Below are positions 51,908 through 60,455 of a stretch of 64,000 bases of DNA, in pieces. A model generated the notes under the pieces. The model was not told the origin of the DNA. It saw nothing but the letters and a program-made list of their open reading frames with translations, and did not search any database. The translations under genes and the position numbers were made by a program. The stretch is taken from contig CAZZBK010000008.1 in assembly GCA_964652155.1 (NCBI GenBank), positions 1 through 64,000 on the forward strand, read 5' to 3'. Origin of the DNA: CAZZBK01 sp964652155. GTDB lineage: Bacteria > Planctomycetota > Planctomycetia > Pirellulales > PNKZ01. Position 1 is the first letter of the stretch. Every line of letters begins with the position of its first letter.

Positions 51908-52657
51908 CTACTTGTCGAGGTACGTCACGAACGTGCGTCCCCACCAGCCAACTTGCATGTGCGGCTCGAACTTGAAACGGCTCCGTTTCTCGAACTCGCG
52001 GAAAGCCTTGGCGGGCCCCGTGACCGGCGAGCCTTTGTAGCCGACAAAATACTCGTCCAGATAGAGGATCGTTCCTTCTTGCAGGAACGGCTCGATGAAA
52101 TTGAACACCGGTACCGCCGACTCGTATAAGTCGCAGTCGACATTGATCAGCGACGCCTTGACCCCTTGGGAGAGCATTTTTTGCTGCAAGTCGGTCGTCA
52201 GGCTGTCCTGATAAAAGCCTTTGACCGTGTGCACGTGATCGACATAAAGGCCGTGCTCGCGGATCAACTTCATGAAGCTCGCTTCCGAAGTGGATAACGC
52301 ACCAGGCACGTAGCTGGTCACGCCCGTGGGCAATTCATGTTCCGGGAGTCCTTCGAAGCTGTCGAACGCGTAAAACCGCATGACGTCGAGTTGGTGCCGT
52401 CGCGCTTCGGTGAGCGCCATGCGAAACGTGCGGCAGCGATGGCAGCCGAACTCGAAATAATCGCCACCAACTTCGAGCGACGAGATGAAGTCGAACACGT
52501 TGACAAAGAAGGCAAGTCGCTGGGAAATGCGATTGCCTTGATTGTAAATGATTTCGTCATTTTTGCTCCAATTCGCGAGCTGTTCGCCATTGGCAATTTC
52601 GACCCAAGGTTCTTCTCGCAGACGGCGGATCGCGCTGGTGTCATTGAACTGGTTCAT
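51908..52657 (-). CDS. TylF/MycF-family O-methyltransferase
   Basis: A 249-residue SAM-dependent methyltransferase resembling TylF/MycF macrocin O-methyltransferases, which methylate sugar hydroxyls. The SAM motif is GGDYFEFGCHRCRTFRM, followed by RFYAFDSFEGLPE and the metal-site region SLINVDCDLYESAVPV, then LYLDEYFVGY. Substrate is not predictable but a glycan sugar fits its operon. GGAG lies 10 bases before ATG 52657. It is the last gene of the glycan operon, 89 bases after the FkbM gene. Confidence 0.88.
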   Translation of the reverse strand: MNQFNDTSAIRRLREEPWVEIANGEQLANWSKNDEIIYNQGNRISQRLAFFVNVFDFISSLEVGGDYFEFGCHRCRTFRMALTEARRHQLDVMRFYAFDSFEGLPEHELPTGVTSYVPGALSTSEASFMKLIREHGLYVDHVHTVKGFYQDSLTTDLQQKMLSQGVKASLINVDCDLYESAVPVFNFIEPFLQEGTILYLDEYFVGYKGSPVTGPAKAFREFEKRSRFKFEPHMQVGWWGRTFVTYLDK

Positions 52658-52746
52658 AAAAGCTTATCTCCAAGCATCTGCAATTTAAGGAACACGTATG
52701 ATTCAACGGCGCGTCAAGCGACGGTTGCCAGACATGTGCTGCCGTC

Positions 52747-53601
52747 TCACGGCCGCGCCATAATGTAATTGGCCAGGCTTGTGCCTCTTCCGGTGGGAAT
52801 GATCTCTTTGAGCTTCTCAACGTATGCGCGAGATTTGAGCAACGCGTATAACTCGATGTGTGAGTCGAGCGCCAAATCCAACTCGATATGAATCTCATTG
52901 ATCGTGCGAAGCGACCGCTCCGCGCCGCGAATGACACTCAACTCGTTACCATCGACATCAACCTTGAGTTTGGTGGGCGTAGGCAATTTGAACTGCTCGA
53001 TAGCGTCGTCCAGCGTCATGACCAGCACGTCGATCCTGCCCGCAATTTCGCTTCCCGGGTTGATGTACGGGGAGGGCTGATGCACGCTGTGCAGCGCGTC
53101 GCCCTTCGAGATCCCTTTGAGGTAGAGCGTGTCCAGGGTCGTAACATCTCCCAGCGCCAAGCAAAGCGGCGTGCAATTCGCTGAAATCCCGTTGAGGAGC
53201 ACGTTGTCGTAAAAAAGTTGGGCGTTGTTCATTTCCGCCTCGAATCCGAACGCTCGCACGCCCCGCTTGGCTGCATACAGGCTGTACGTACCGATATTCG
53301 CGCCGATATCGTAAAAGCAGTCATCGCCACTAAACCCGTCAATCCAATGGATGATGCTGGGTTCGAGCGTCTCGGCTTCCATCGCGCGCCAAAGCAACCG
53401 GCCATGACCGGTGCGAAAGCGCAGCTTGACACCACTTTGAAAAGAGGTCTCAATCTGCGGATCGAGGCACTGAATGAATTCGTTGCTGAATCGATTCCGG
53501 CCGTTCAGTCGCAATACGCCGATGATAGCCCGCGCAAACCAGCGATACAGCCGGATATTCGGTGTCAATACAAAGGTCGTCTGCTGTGATGGAGTATTCA
53601 T
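52747..53601 (-). CDS. FkbM family methyltransferase
   Basis: A 284-residue FkbM methyltransferase. SAM-binding starts at CFYDIGANIGTYSLYAAKRG, with the acidic residue in FGFEAEMNNAQLFYDNVLLN. The FkbM features VLVMTLDDAIEQFKLPTP and KLKVDVDGNELSVIRGAERS are clear. These enzymes O-methylate sugars or polyketides. The N-terminus is longer than in minimal FkbM proteins. It lies in the glycan operon, 94 bases after another SAM enzyme with weaker similarity. Confidence 0.88.
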   Translation of the reverse strand: MNTPSQQTTFVLTPNIRLYRWFARAIIGVLRLNGRNRFSNEFIQCLDPQIETSFQSGVKLRFRTGHGRLLWRAMEAETLEPSIIHWIDGFSGDDCFYDIGANIGTYSLYAAKRGVRAFGFEAEMNNAQLFYDNVLLNGISANCTPLCLALGDVTTLDTLYLKGISKGDALHSVHQPSPYINPGSEIAGRIDVLVMTLDDAIEQFKLPTPTKLKVDVDGNELSVIRGAERSLRTINEIHIELDLALDSHIELYALLKSRAYVEKLKEIIPTGRGTSLANYIMARP

Positions 53602-53695
53602 TATGCCAGCGGTGTCAAGAGATATTCACGGTGGACGACAAGTGAGACCCATAAAGCAATTGCATGGATACAGGGTTTATCAACTCCCCCATCGG

Positions 53696-54682
53696 TCAAT
53701 CTAAATATAACGAATACGCCATCGGCTCGGGTGCGAGGGAGCCTAACTGTTCACACAATCCAGCCAAATTGGGCATCTGCGACGAGATCGCCACGACATC
53801 GGTATAACCCCACGGTCGTCGCGCCACGTCCTGGATCGTTTGCACGTAATTTTGCGGCGTGATTCGGTTGAACACGAACGGATGCGGAATATAGCCCACG
53901 TCGAACAGCGCATACGTGTTGAGTAACTCGGCAAAGAGTTGCTGCATGTCTTGCTGGGCCGCGTGAAACTCGATTGCAAAGGCGTGCGGATAATTGATGC
54001 CGCTCTGCAACACATCGGCCACAATTCGCCGTTCCAGATTTTCGGTGTCGAGCTTGATAAACGCGCTGCGCACCTCCTGCTCTCGCATGAAGGTCGACAG
54101 TCGGCCCGATTGGACGATCGTATTGGCTTGCGCGCCGATGCTGGCCGACGACGAGTCGCTATGCTCGGGTCGTTGATAAAACGTCAGAAATCCATCATAG
54201 TCTGAAACCGCTTGCGGCACCCACTGCACCCACCGCTCCAACCCGTTCGCTTGAATGTTATAGGGGATGAGTTCGCCCGAGACCGACGGATCAAAGCAAA
54301 ACACGCGCCCGGCATGCCCGAGCGTGCGAAAGAAATTGGCATAACGCATGCCCACGTCACCCACAAACGCGCCAACGTCCAAGAAGTCGACGCTCAGCCC
54401 GTGCCGAATCATGTGCCAGAGTATCAGATAGAGCCCATGCCGCGCTGCGTTCACCCGATCCAGATTCTCGAACGACACGGGACTGCGCGCATAGCCGCGA
54501 CTAGCGACCTCGCGGTAAAATCCGTCGATGGGAAACCGCTTACAGGCCTCGGGGACCGAGATGCGATAGAGATTGTCGGCGGCGAGCATAAATGCCTTGA
54601 TATCGCCCAGATTGACAAAGTCGACCCCTTCGGCCGCAAACCAGCGGTTCGGCAAGGCATCGGACTTAGGTGAGCCGTTCAT
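53696..54682 (-). CDS. FkbM-like methyltransferase, divergent
   Basis: A 328-residue protein. The SAM-binding region is SVDFLDVGAFVGDVGMRYANF with the acid in RVFCFDPSVSGELIPYNIQ. FIKLDTENLERRIVADVLQS matches the FkbM IKLDxE(G) strand that precedes the C-terminal part, and HAFAIEFHAAQQDMQQLFAE follows. It therefore belongs to the FkbM fold, but with a 95-residue N-terminal helical extension. GGAG lies 5 bases before ATG. The acceptor is probably a glycan sugar, as inferred from the operon. Confidence 0.75.
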   Translation of the reverse strand: MNGSPKSDALPNRWFAAEGVDFVNLGDIKAFMLAADNLYRISVPEACKRFPIDGFYREVASRGYARSPVSFENLDRVNAARHGLYLILWHMIRHGLSVDFLDVGAFVGDVGMRYANFFRTLGHAGRVFCFDPSVSGELIPYNIQANGLERWVQWVPQAVSDYDGFLTFYQRPEHSDSSSASIGAQANTIVQSGRLSTFMREQEVRSAFIKLDTENLERRIVADVLQSGINYPHAFAIEFHAAQQDMQQLFAELLNTYALFDVGYIPHPFVFNRITPQNYVQTIQDVARRPWGYTDVVAISSQMPNLAGLCEQLGSLAPEPMAYSLYLD

Positions 54683-54743
54683 GGGATCTCCGGAAATGAA
54701 TGGTGTTCAAAAGGCATGTTGGCGACAGCGAGCCTCGTGGTCT

Positions 54744-55967
54744 TCATGCTTGGCTTGCCATGCATTGGTAAAATTCACCCAATCGTTGGGATACGCCCTG
54801 GATATCAACGGCTGAAAACCGGTCGAGCGAGTACTCAAACTGGTTGTTCATGGCGCGCTGTAGCACGCTTCGCGGATCACGAAAGAACGACGCATCCGCG
54901 TTCACGACACCGGTGCCATAGCGACGAGCCAAGGAGTGCTGGAAACGTTGCCCAGGGTGATGAATCACGCCGATCCCCGCTGAGATAAAATCAGCCACGC
55001 GCGACGAACCACAGCCCTCAATCGCCTCAGGCGCGATGTTGTCGAACGGTTCTTCCATTGCGAGTCGATCCGTGACCGCCGTGCCATAATCATAGCGCGT
55101 CAGCATCCGCCAGTAATCATCATCATAGACTTGGTCTTCAATGTGAAAATACGGCGTCATATATTGCAAGCGATAATAATCGGTCGCGTCAGGGTGACCC
55201 TGGAACTGATGCAAGTTGAAGTAGAGATGAACATGGATTTGATGTGCGCTGAGAATCTGGAACACACGCAACATGCTGCAATCGCCGCCGCCAACCCAGC
55301 CGATGCTGACGACATGGATCTCGCCCGGTGTATGCGGTTTCCGATGCGGTTCAATGCCCTCGGGCAAATGCCACAGGGGGTCATGCAAGAAGATACTGCG
55401 ACGAGGTCGTTCGTAGCCCCGCTGTCGAATGAGGTACCGAATGCGCAGGTCGCGATACACGAAGCCGTCGGCATTCGCAATGCACCACCGTTCCAGCATG
55501 TGACGCTGTATCGGCTCGTTCTTAAACTCACTACAAGGGTCATAAATATCCAGAATCACCGGCTTGGTCTTGTACGTCAAATACAAAGCGGCCTGATCGC
55601 CAAACGGCGTGAACAAATGCACGATCGGACCAGGAAACAGCCATTGTGCCAGCAGCAACAGCAGATGATTCTGCACGACGTGAGCAATATGAAAATGATC
55701 GCGAACATTAAATTTCGGCTGGTTCAGGGTCACCAAGATCGGCGTCCAGCCCGCCTGACGTGCGGCCTCCGCCAAGCGAATCTCTCGGCTATGGGTCACG
55801 ATGGACAAGAACAAGACCGATCGGGCTCGCACCTCGGGGGGGAGCGAAGCAAACGACTGAACCAACTGCGGACAAGCCTGTTCGAGCACCGCGCGCGCAA
55901 ATTCCGCGCGGCCCTCAGTTGGTATTTGAGGGAGCAAAACTTCCAGCGGCTGGCCGTTAACAATCAC
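54744..55967 (-). CDS. putative glycosyltransferase (GT-B-like)
   Basis: A 407-residue protein resembling GT-B glycosyltransferases. The N-terminal half begins its Rossmann part with VLFLSIVTHSREIRLAEAAR and VTLNQPKF. A linker strand region VHVVSIGW-type (EIHVVSIGWVGGGDCSMLRV) begins the donor-binding half, and the C-terminal SSRVADFISAGIGVIHHPGQ matches the donor-site loop of GT4-like enzymes. There is no strong family match that I can name. Its ATG overlaps the glf stop (ATGA, 55964-55967), so it is translationally coupled to the UDP-galactopyranose mutase gene. It may transfer galactofuranose or the operon's own sugar. Confidence 0.65.
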   Translation of the reverse strand: MIVNGQPLEVLLPQIPTEGRAEFARAVLEQACPQLVQSFASLPPEVRARSVLFLSIVTHSREIRLAEAARQAGWTPILVTLNQPKFNVRDHFHIAHVVQNHLLLLLAQWLFPGPIVHLFTPFGDQAALYLTYKTKPVILDIYDPCSEFKNEPIQRHMLERWCIANADGFVYRDLRIRYLIRQRGYERPRRSIFLHDPLWHLPEGIEPHRKPHTPGEIHVVSIGWVGGGDCSMLRVFQILSAHQIHVHLYFNLHQFQGHPDATDYYRLQYMTPYFHIEDQVYDDDYWRMLTRYDYGTAVTDRLAMEEPFDNIAPEAIEGCGSSRVADFISAGIGVIHHPGQRFQHSLARRYGTGVVNADASFFRDPRSVLQRAMNNQFEYSLDRFSAVDIQGVSQRLGEFYQCMASQA

Positions 55968-57076
55968 TTGAGCTTCTCGGCGATGTCAAAGGCCTGGGCA
56001 ATGCAGTCGTCGATGTCGATGTAGCGGTAGCTGCCGGCCCGACCAATCGAGAAGACCCTCTCGGGCATCAGGTCGAAATACTTCTTGGCCAGCGCCCGCT
56101 CGCTTTTGATCGGCATGGCATAGTGCTTGCCGTTCATCGAAGGAAACTCGATGCCGATGAGCGTCGTCGGCGACTTATGCTGAGTGAACTTTTTGTACTC
56201 GACAATCCGTTTGTATTTTTCCTGGCCCGAGTAGTACAAAAAGAACACGTCGTCGGGAAAGCATTGCTCCATCGGCAGCACGATCGGGTGGAAGTCGAGT
56301 CCGACGAATCTCAGTTCACCGAAGCAATACTCGAAGAGAATGTCCGGTGCGATCGTGTTGATGACCACGTCGTAGGTTTGCCATTCTCCTTTGAGCTTGA
56401 CGCGACGTTGGGGGATGTCGTACTGCTCGATCTTCGTGGCCAGATGAACCTTGACATCGGCCGTTGAGATGCCGAAGTAATCGTCGTAGCCGTTGGCCGC
56501 GTAGGGGTAGGCCGTGATGCGGTCGGTAAAGCTGGCCCGGGCACCCGTGTGCAGCAGCGCACCTTTGCTGGTCCAGGCCGGGACGGCATCGTCCAGCTCT
56601 TTGTTGCTGTCGACGAGCCACATCTTTTTATTGTAATACTTGCCAAACTTCTCATAGAGCGTGGGCCCCACCGATCCCAACCAGTAATCTTCGAGATTGG
56701 CCGAGGCCTCGCCGGTCGTCGCGGCCGCCAACTCGCGCTTAATCTGGTCGCGGTCGGGCATTCGCTCGATGTCGTCGACGTGCATCGGAAAGTTGTAAAA
56801 CTCTTGGTCGCGCTCCACATAGGTGAGAAACACATGCTTCAGCGGTCTGAGCGGCACATACTGGTTCAGGAAGTGAAACAGCCGCTCGTCTTCCGTCAGA
56901 AAGTGTCGCGGGCCGAACGTGTGGGGATGCCCGCCGTACCATTGCGTGCGCACTCCCGCGCCCAGGAACGGGGCAGCCTCGACCAGCGTGACGTCCCAGC
57001 CGCCTTGCAACACCAACTGATGGGCGGCCGCGCAGCCGGCAAATCCACCGCCAATAACCAATGCTGTTTTTTTCAT
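55964..57076 (-). CDS. glf: UDP-galactopyranose mutase Glf
   Basis: A 370-residue flavoenzyme that converts UDP-galactopyranose to UDP-galactofuranose. The FAD motif ALVIGGGFAGCAAAHQL is at the N-terminus. GVRTQWYGGHPHTFGPRHFL, YFDLMPERVFSIGRAGSYRYIDID and the C-terminal AFDIAEKL are diagnostic (the middle example covers residues near 335-355). Active-site arginines are present in the conserved blocks. It is coupled by ATGA overlap to the downstream glycosyltransferase gene and implies a galactofuranose residue or a related ring-contracted sugar. Confidence 0.94.
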   Translation of the reverse strand: MKKTALVIGGGFAGCAAAHQLVLQGGWDVTLVEAAPFLGAGVRTQWYGGHPHTFGPRHFLTEDERLFHFLNQYVPLRPLKHVFLTYVERDQEFYNFPMHVDDIERMPDRDQIKRELAAATTGEASANLEDYWLGSVGPTLYEKFGKYYNKKMWLVDSNKELDDAVPAWTSKGALLHTGARASFTDRITAYPYAANGYDDYFGISTADVKVHLATKIEQYDIPQRRVKLKGEWQTYDVVINTIAPDILFEYCFGELRFVGLDFHPIVLPMEQCFPDDVFFLYYSGQEKYKRIVEYKKFTQHKSPTTLIGIEFPSMNGKHYAMPIKSERALAKKYFDLMPERVFSIGRAGSYRYIDIDDCIAQAFDIAEKLK

Positions 57077-57117
57077 GCGTGACTCGTTCTCGATCGATTG
57101 CGACTCAACTCAAAACC

Positions 57118-57780
57118 TTAATCGGGCATTAAAAACCACCAGCAGTCGCCGGTGTAGCCCACCTCGTTGAACAATTGCTGCCACTCGTCGGTGCTCATGT
57201 ACGTTTTGCACGTGACAATCCAGCTCTCCAGCCGGGCTTTTTCGGTCGGCGTGCGATACGCGTCGACCATCACAAACGAGTGGCCGCGCGACACACGCTC
57301 GATCTCGCGCAGCGCCTGTTTGCACTCATCGAGCGGCAAATTGTGAATCGTGTTGATGGCCGTCACCAGGTCGAACGATTTCGATTCGTAGGGCAATTCA
57401 TGGGCGCTCCCCACACGCAGATACGGACGCATGTCCTCCAGACTGTTGGCAATGGCGTAGTCAGAAATATCCAGCCCCGCCACGGTCGCCGCCGGCATTA
57501 ACTCCTGGAAGTCGTGCAGCATGAACCCTTTGGCACAGCCAATGTCGAGAATCCGAGCGTCGGGCTTGAGCTGGTAGTGGTCACGAAATCGCTTCACCGT
57601 CGCTTGCCAAAAGCGCGGATGGTAGTTGTAGCCACCGTAGCCGTACAGGCGGTCGCCATCGAAATAGTCTTTGCCGTACAGGCGCGAGATCCGCCGCACC
57701 TCATCCGACACCGCCTCGCTTCGCTGCTCGACCACGCGTTTCGACTGCGGGTATTGGTCCATCAGGTTGATTTCAGCCAC
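57118..57780 (-). CDS. class I SAM-dependent methyltransferase
   Basis: A 220-residue methyltransferase of the Methyltransf_11/25 type. SAM motif I is ARILDIGCAKGFMLHDFQEL, motif II VAGLDISDYAIANS, and motif IV SFDLVTAINTIHNLPLDEC. The start is GTG 57780: GGAGG, formed by the end of the transketolase gene, lies 9 bases upstream. It is 7 bases after the transketolase C-subunit gene and precedes glf. It likely methylates a nucleotide-sugar or a glycan end. Confidence 0.88.
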   Translation of the reverse strand: MAEINLMDQYPQSKRVVEQRSEAVSDEVRRISRLYGKDYFDGDRLYGYGGYNYHPRFWQATVKRFRDHYQLKPDARILDIGCAKGFMLHDFQELMPAATVAGLDISDYAIANSLEDMRPYLRVGSAHELPYESKSFDLVTAINTIHNLPLDECKQALREIERVSRGHSFVMVDAYRTPTEKARLESWIVTCKTYMSTDEWQQLFNEVGYTGDCWWFLMPD

Positions 57781-57786
57781 AGGGCA

Positions 57787-58707
57787 TTACCTCCGCACAA
57801 TCGTCTGAAAAACGGTTTCGGCGTCAATGCCATGCGCCTTCCACAAGTCTTGCGGCGTGCCGAAGACGTGGATGAACTCGTCCTTGAGCGAGAACGTGAC
57901 CAAGTCGCACGTGGCGCGATACTCGTAGGCCAGCGCCTTGGCCTGAGCCGCCAGGCCGGCCCGCTCACTGTGCTCTTCGATGATCACGACCCGCGAGTAC
58001 TTTTGATAAATCTCGCGCAACCGTGACGAGTCGAGCGGTTTGATCGTCGGCACCGAAAAGAGCGCGGCCGACTGTTTCAGTTCTTTCTCGACTCGCGCGG
58101 CAATCTCGCTGGTCATCTTCATGATCGGGCCATACGACAGAAACGCGATGTCGCTGCCCGGCTTGATCAAGCGAATCTTGCCGAACGTGAATGGCTCGAC
58201 CGCGTCGGCCGTGAGGGTCGGCTCCCCCGCTTTGCCCAACCGCAAGTACGTTGGCCCGGGATGATCGGCACACGCCCAGGCGGCGGCGACCGTTTCAAGC
58301 GGATCGCACGGGGCAAGAATGCTCATGTTGGGCAATCCGCCCATGATGGCAATGTCTTCTTGCGCATGATGCGTGCCGCCGAGGGTCGAGTAGGCCAACC
58401 CGCCGCCAATCCCCACGACGGTCACCGGCAGATTCTGATAACACAAGTCGACGCGAATTTGCTCGAACGGACGGTACAGCGAGAACGTGGCAATCGAGTA
58501 GGCAAAGGCCTTGCAGCCGCGCATCGCGAGCCCAGCGCATGCGCCGATCATCGATTGCTCGGCCACGCCTACGTTATAAAACCGATCGGGAAATTCCTCG
58601 CGGAACTTGGCCATGCTGCCGGCCGGAGAGATGTCGGCCACCACGATGAACACCTTGGGACGCGCCTTGGCAATGTCATACAACGTGCGAGAGAATGTGT
58701 CGCGCAT
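57787..58707 (-). CDS. transketolase, C-terminal subunit
   Basis: A 306-residue transketolase-like subunit comprising the pyrimidine-binding and C-terminal domains. The catalytic glutamate region is RFYNVGVAEQSMIGACAGLA and the family signatures are GGTHHAQEDIAIMGGLPNMS and PTYLRLGKAGEPTLT. The C-domain is IAFLSYGPIMKMTSEIAARV. It begins 2 bases after the N-terminal subunit's stop. Together they would form a heterodimeric thiamine-diphosphate enzyme transferring C2 units to or from sugars. A glycan operon is an unusual location for it. Confidence 0.9.
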   Translation of the reverse strand: MRDTFSRTLYDIAKARPKVFIVVADISPAGSMAKFREEFPDRFYNVGVAEQSMIGACAGLAMRGCKAFAYSIATFSLYRPFEQIRVDLCYQNLPVTVVGIGGGLAYSTLGGTHHAQEDIAIMGGLPNMSILAPCDPLETVAAAWACADHPGPTYLRLGKAGEPTLTADAVEPFTFGKIRLIKPGSDIAFLSYGPIMKMTSEIAARVEKELKQSAALFSVPTIKPLDSSRLREIYQKYSRVVIIEEHSERAGLAAQAKALAYEYRATCDLVTFSLKDEFIHVFGTPQDLWKAHGIDAETVFQTIVRR

Positions 58708-58709
58708 GA

Positions 58710-59534
58710 TTAGTTGCCCCCCAATTCGTTGACCGCCTGTTGATACTCGGCCGGGTTGGGCGAACGATAGTGCCAAATGGGCACGTTCTCCATGTAGCTC
58801 ACCCCCTTGCCCTTGGTCGTGTGACCGATCACAAACATCGGCCGCTCGCCGCTCCGGCGACTGACCGCGTCATAAACCGCCTGCGGGTCGTGGCCATCGA
58901 TCTCGGCCGTCTCCCAGCCGAAGGCCTTGATCTTGTCGACGATCGGATAGAAATTCGGCAGCACCTCGCTGGTCCGACCCAGCGATTGGAAGTCGTTCAG
59001 ATCGACAAACGCGACCAGATTGTTGAGCTTCCAAGAGGGAGCGAGCATCAGGGCTTCCCAGACCGAGCCCTCTTGCAACTCGCCATCGCTCTGCACAACA
59101 AACGTCCGTCGATCGACGTTGAACACCTTATCGTGCAAGGCCATCCCCAGCGCGAGCGGCAAGCCGTGGCCAAGCGAGCCGGTCGAGGCTTCAATGCCCG
59201 GCAGGCCAATGTCTGGATGCGTCCCCAGGATGCCCCCGGCCTGACAAAACCGATCGAGCTCTGCCTTGGGCAGAATGCCGAGCTTTTCGAGGACGACATA
59301 CTGGGCCAGCGAGCCGTGTCCTTTGGACAAAATAAACGAGTCGATGTATTGGTTGTCGCTGTCGCGTCGCATCAGCGCGTGGTACACGACGTCGACCATC
59401 TCAAGGCACGAGAAGGCGCCGGCACCGTGGAGGGCCGTGACCTTTTGCGACAATTCGAGGATCCGCAGTCGGTAGCGCCGGCAGCGCTCGCGGCTCGCGG
59501 CGAGGTCAAACGGGGTCATGGGGCTTGGGCTCAT
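58710..59534 (-). CDS. transketolase, N-terminal subunit
   Basis: A 274-residue thiamine-diphosphate-binding half of a split transketolase. The diphosphate/Mg motif is QSDGELQEGSVWEALMLAPS with N180 in VAFVDLNDFQSLG; the usual GDGE is SDGE. Further blocks are FILSKGHGSLAQYV, GTHPDIGLPGIEASTGSLGH and FVIGHTTKGKGVSYMEN. Split transketolases occur both in central metabolism and in special sugar pathways. ATG 59534 is used; ATG 59519 is in frame. The C-subunit gene follows at once. Confidence 0.9.
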   Translation of the reverse strand: MSPSPMTPFDLAASRERCRRYRLRILELSQKVTALHGAGAFSCLEMVDVVYHALMRRDSDNQYIDSFILSKGHGSLAQYVVLEKLGILPKAELDRFCQAGGILGTHPDIGLPGIEASTGSLGHGLPLALGMALHDKVFNVDRRTFVVQSDGELQEGSVWEALMLAPSWKLNNLVAFVDLNDFQSLGRTSEVLPNFYPIVDKIKAFGWETAEIDGHDPQAVYDAVSRRSGERPMFVIGHTTKGKGVSYMENVPIWHYRSPNPAEYQQAVNELGGN

Positions 59535-59570
59535 GGCAGATCGATCTCAAAAAGGGCTACGTCGTTTGAT

Positions 59571-60455
59571 TTACTTCTCTTCGGCCAGCATTTGTCGCAA
59601 TCCGATCTCCAAATCGACCGGCTGCACATTCGGGAAAGCCCGCAAGCGATCGCTCACGTCAAAGTGGCGGTGCGTGATCGGGTTGGCCCGCGGTGACGGT
59701 ACGATTTCAACCGCTTTGCCCACAAGTCGGGCCACGATCGTCGCGGCATCAAAAAACGAGACGCTCTTGCCCGTGGCGACGTTGAGCACGCCTGAGCTAC
59801 GGTGTCGCAACGCCTCGACCACGATACGAGCCACGTCGTCGACATGGATATGATCGCGCTGCTCCTCGCCGCCGCCAAAGAGCGCGATCTTGCCGTCTTT
59901 GCGAGCCGTGCGGACAAAACGATTCGGGCCGTAACTGTTGTGCGGATCACTGGCTCCATAAATGACACTCGGCCGCAGCAGCGCTAAAGGAATGCCCGGC
60001 TTCTGCAGCGTGGTGGTCAGCATGACCTCGCGGGCCAGATGCATCACGCCGTGATAACTGGCCGGATGGCATGGCGAGTCACTGCGGATCAGCGCGTCGT
60101 TGTCGCTATACACCGCGTCCGAGCCAATGTAGACGACGTGGTTGCAACGCGTTTTCTCGATGGCCTGGCAGACGTTTTGCGCCATCGACAAATTACGCAT
60201 CAACGTGGCAATATCTCGGCCGCGTGAGGGTGCCAAAGCCGAGACAAACACGAGCGCGTCCGTCGGTTTGAGGATGTGCGCGAGCTGCTCAACCGCCTCG
60301 GCTTGGCACAAGTCCAGGTCGCAGGAGGCGAGCGACAGGTGATCGAGCTGGCGCGCGGCGAGTTGCCGCACGATGGCTCGGCCGACGAACCCTGAGCCGC
60401 CGAGGACGACGACTCGCTGGGGATTTTGTGGCGTGGCAAGATGATGCGTGATCAT
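59571..60455 (-). CDS. extended SDR NAD-dependent epimerase/dehydratase, catalytic Lys replaced
   Basis: A 294-residue extended-SDR sugar enzyme. The NAD motif is VVVLGGSGFVGRAIVRQL. VVYIGSDAVYSDND contains the catalytic Ser/Thr region. The YxxxK motif aligns with Y134-HGV-M138 in ASYHGVMHLAREVM, so the lysine is replaced by methionine. LLRPSVIYGASDPHNSYGPN and RDHIHVDDVARIVVEAL are typical for nucleotide-sugar epimerases. AAGGAAACGT precedes ATG 60455, which overlaps the preceding gene by ATGA. The missing Lys makes standard epimerase chemistry doubtful. Confidence 0.87.
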   Translation of the reverse strand: MITHHLATPQNPQRVVVLGGSGFVGRAIVRQLAARQLDHLSLASCDLDLCQAEAVEQLAHILKPTDALVFVSALAPSRGRDIATLMRNLSMAQNVCQAIEKTRCNHVVYIGSDAVYSDNDALIRSDSPCHPASYHGVMHLAREVMLTTTLQKPGIPLALLRPSVIYGASDPHNSYGPNRFVRTARKDGKIALFGGGEEQRDHIHVDDVARIVVEALRHRSSGVLNVATGKSVSFFDAATIVARLVGKAVEIVPSPRANPITHRHFDVSDRLRAFPNVQPVDLEIGLRQMLAEEK

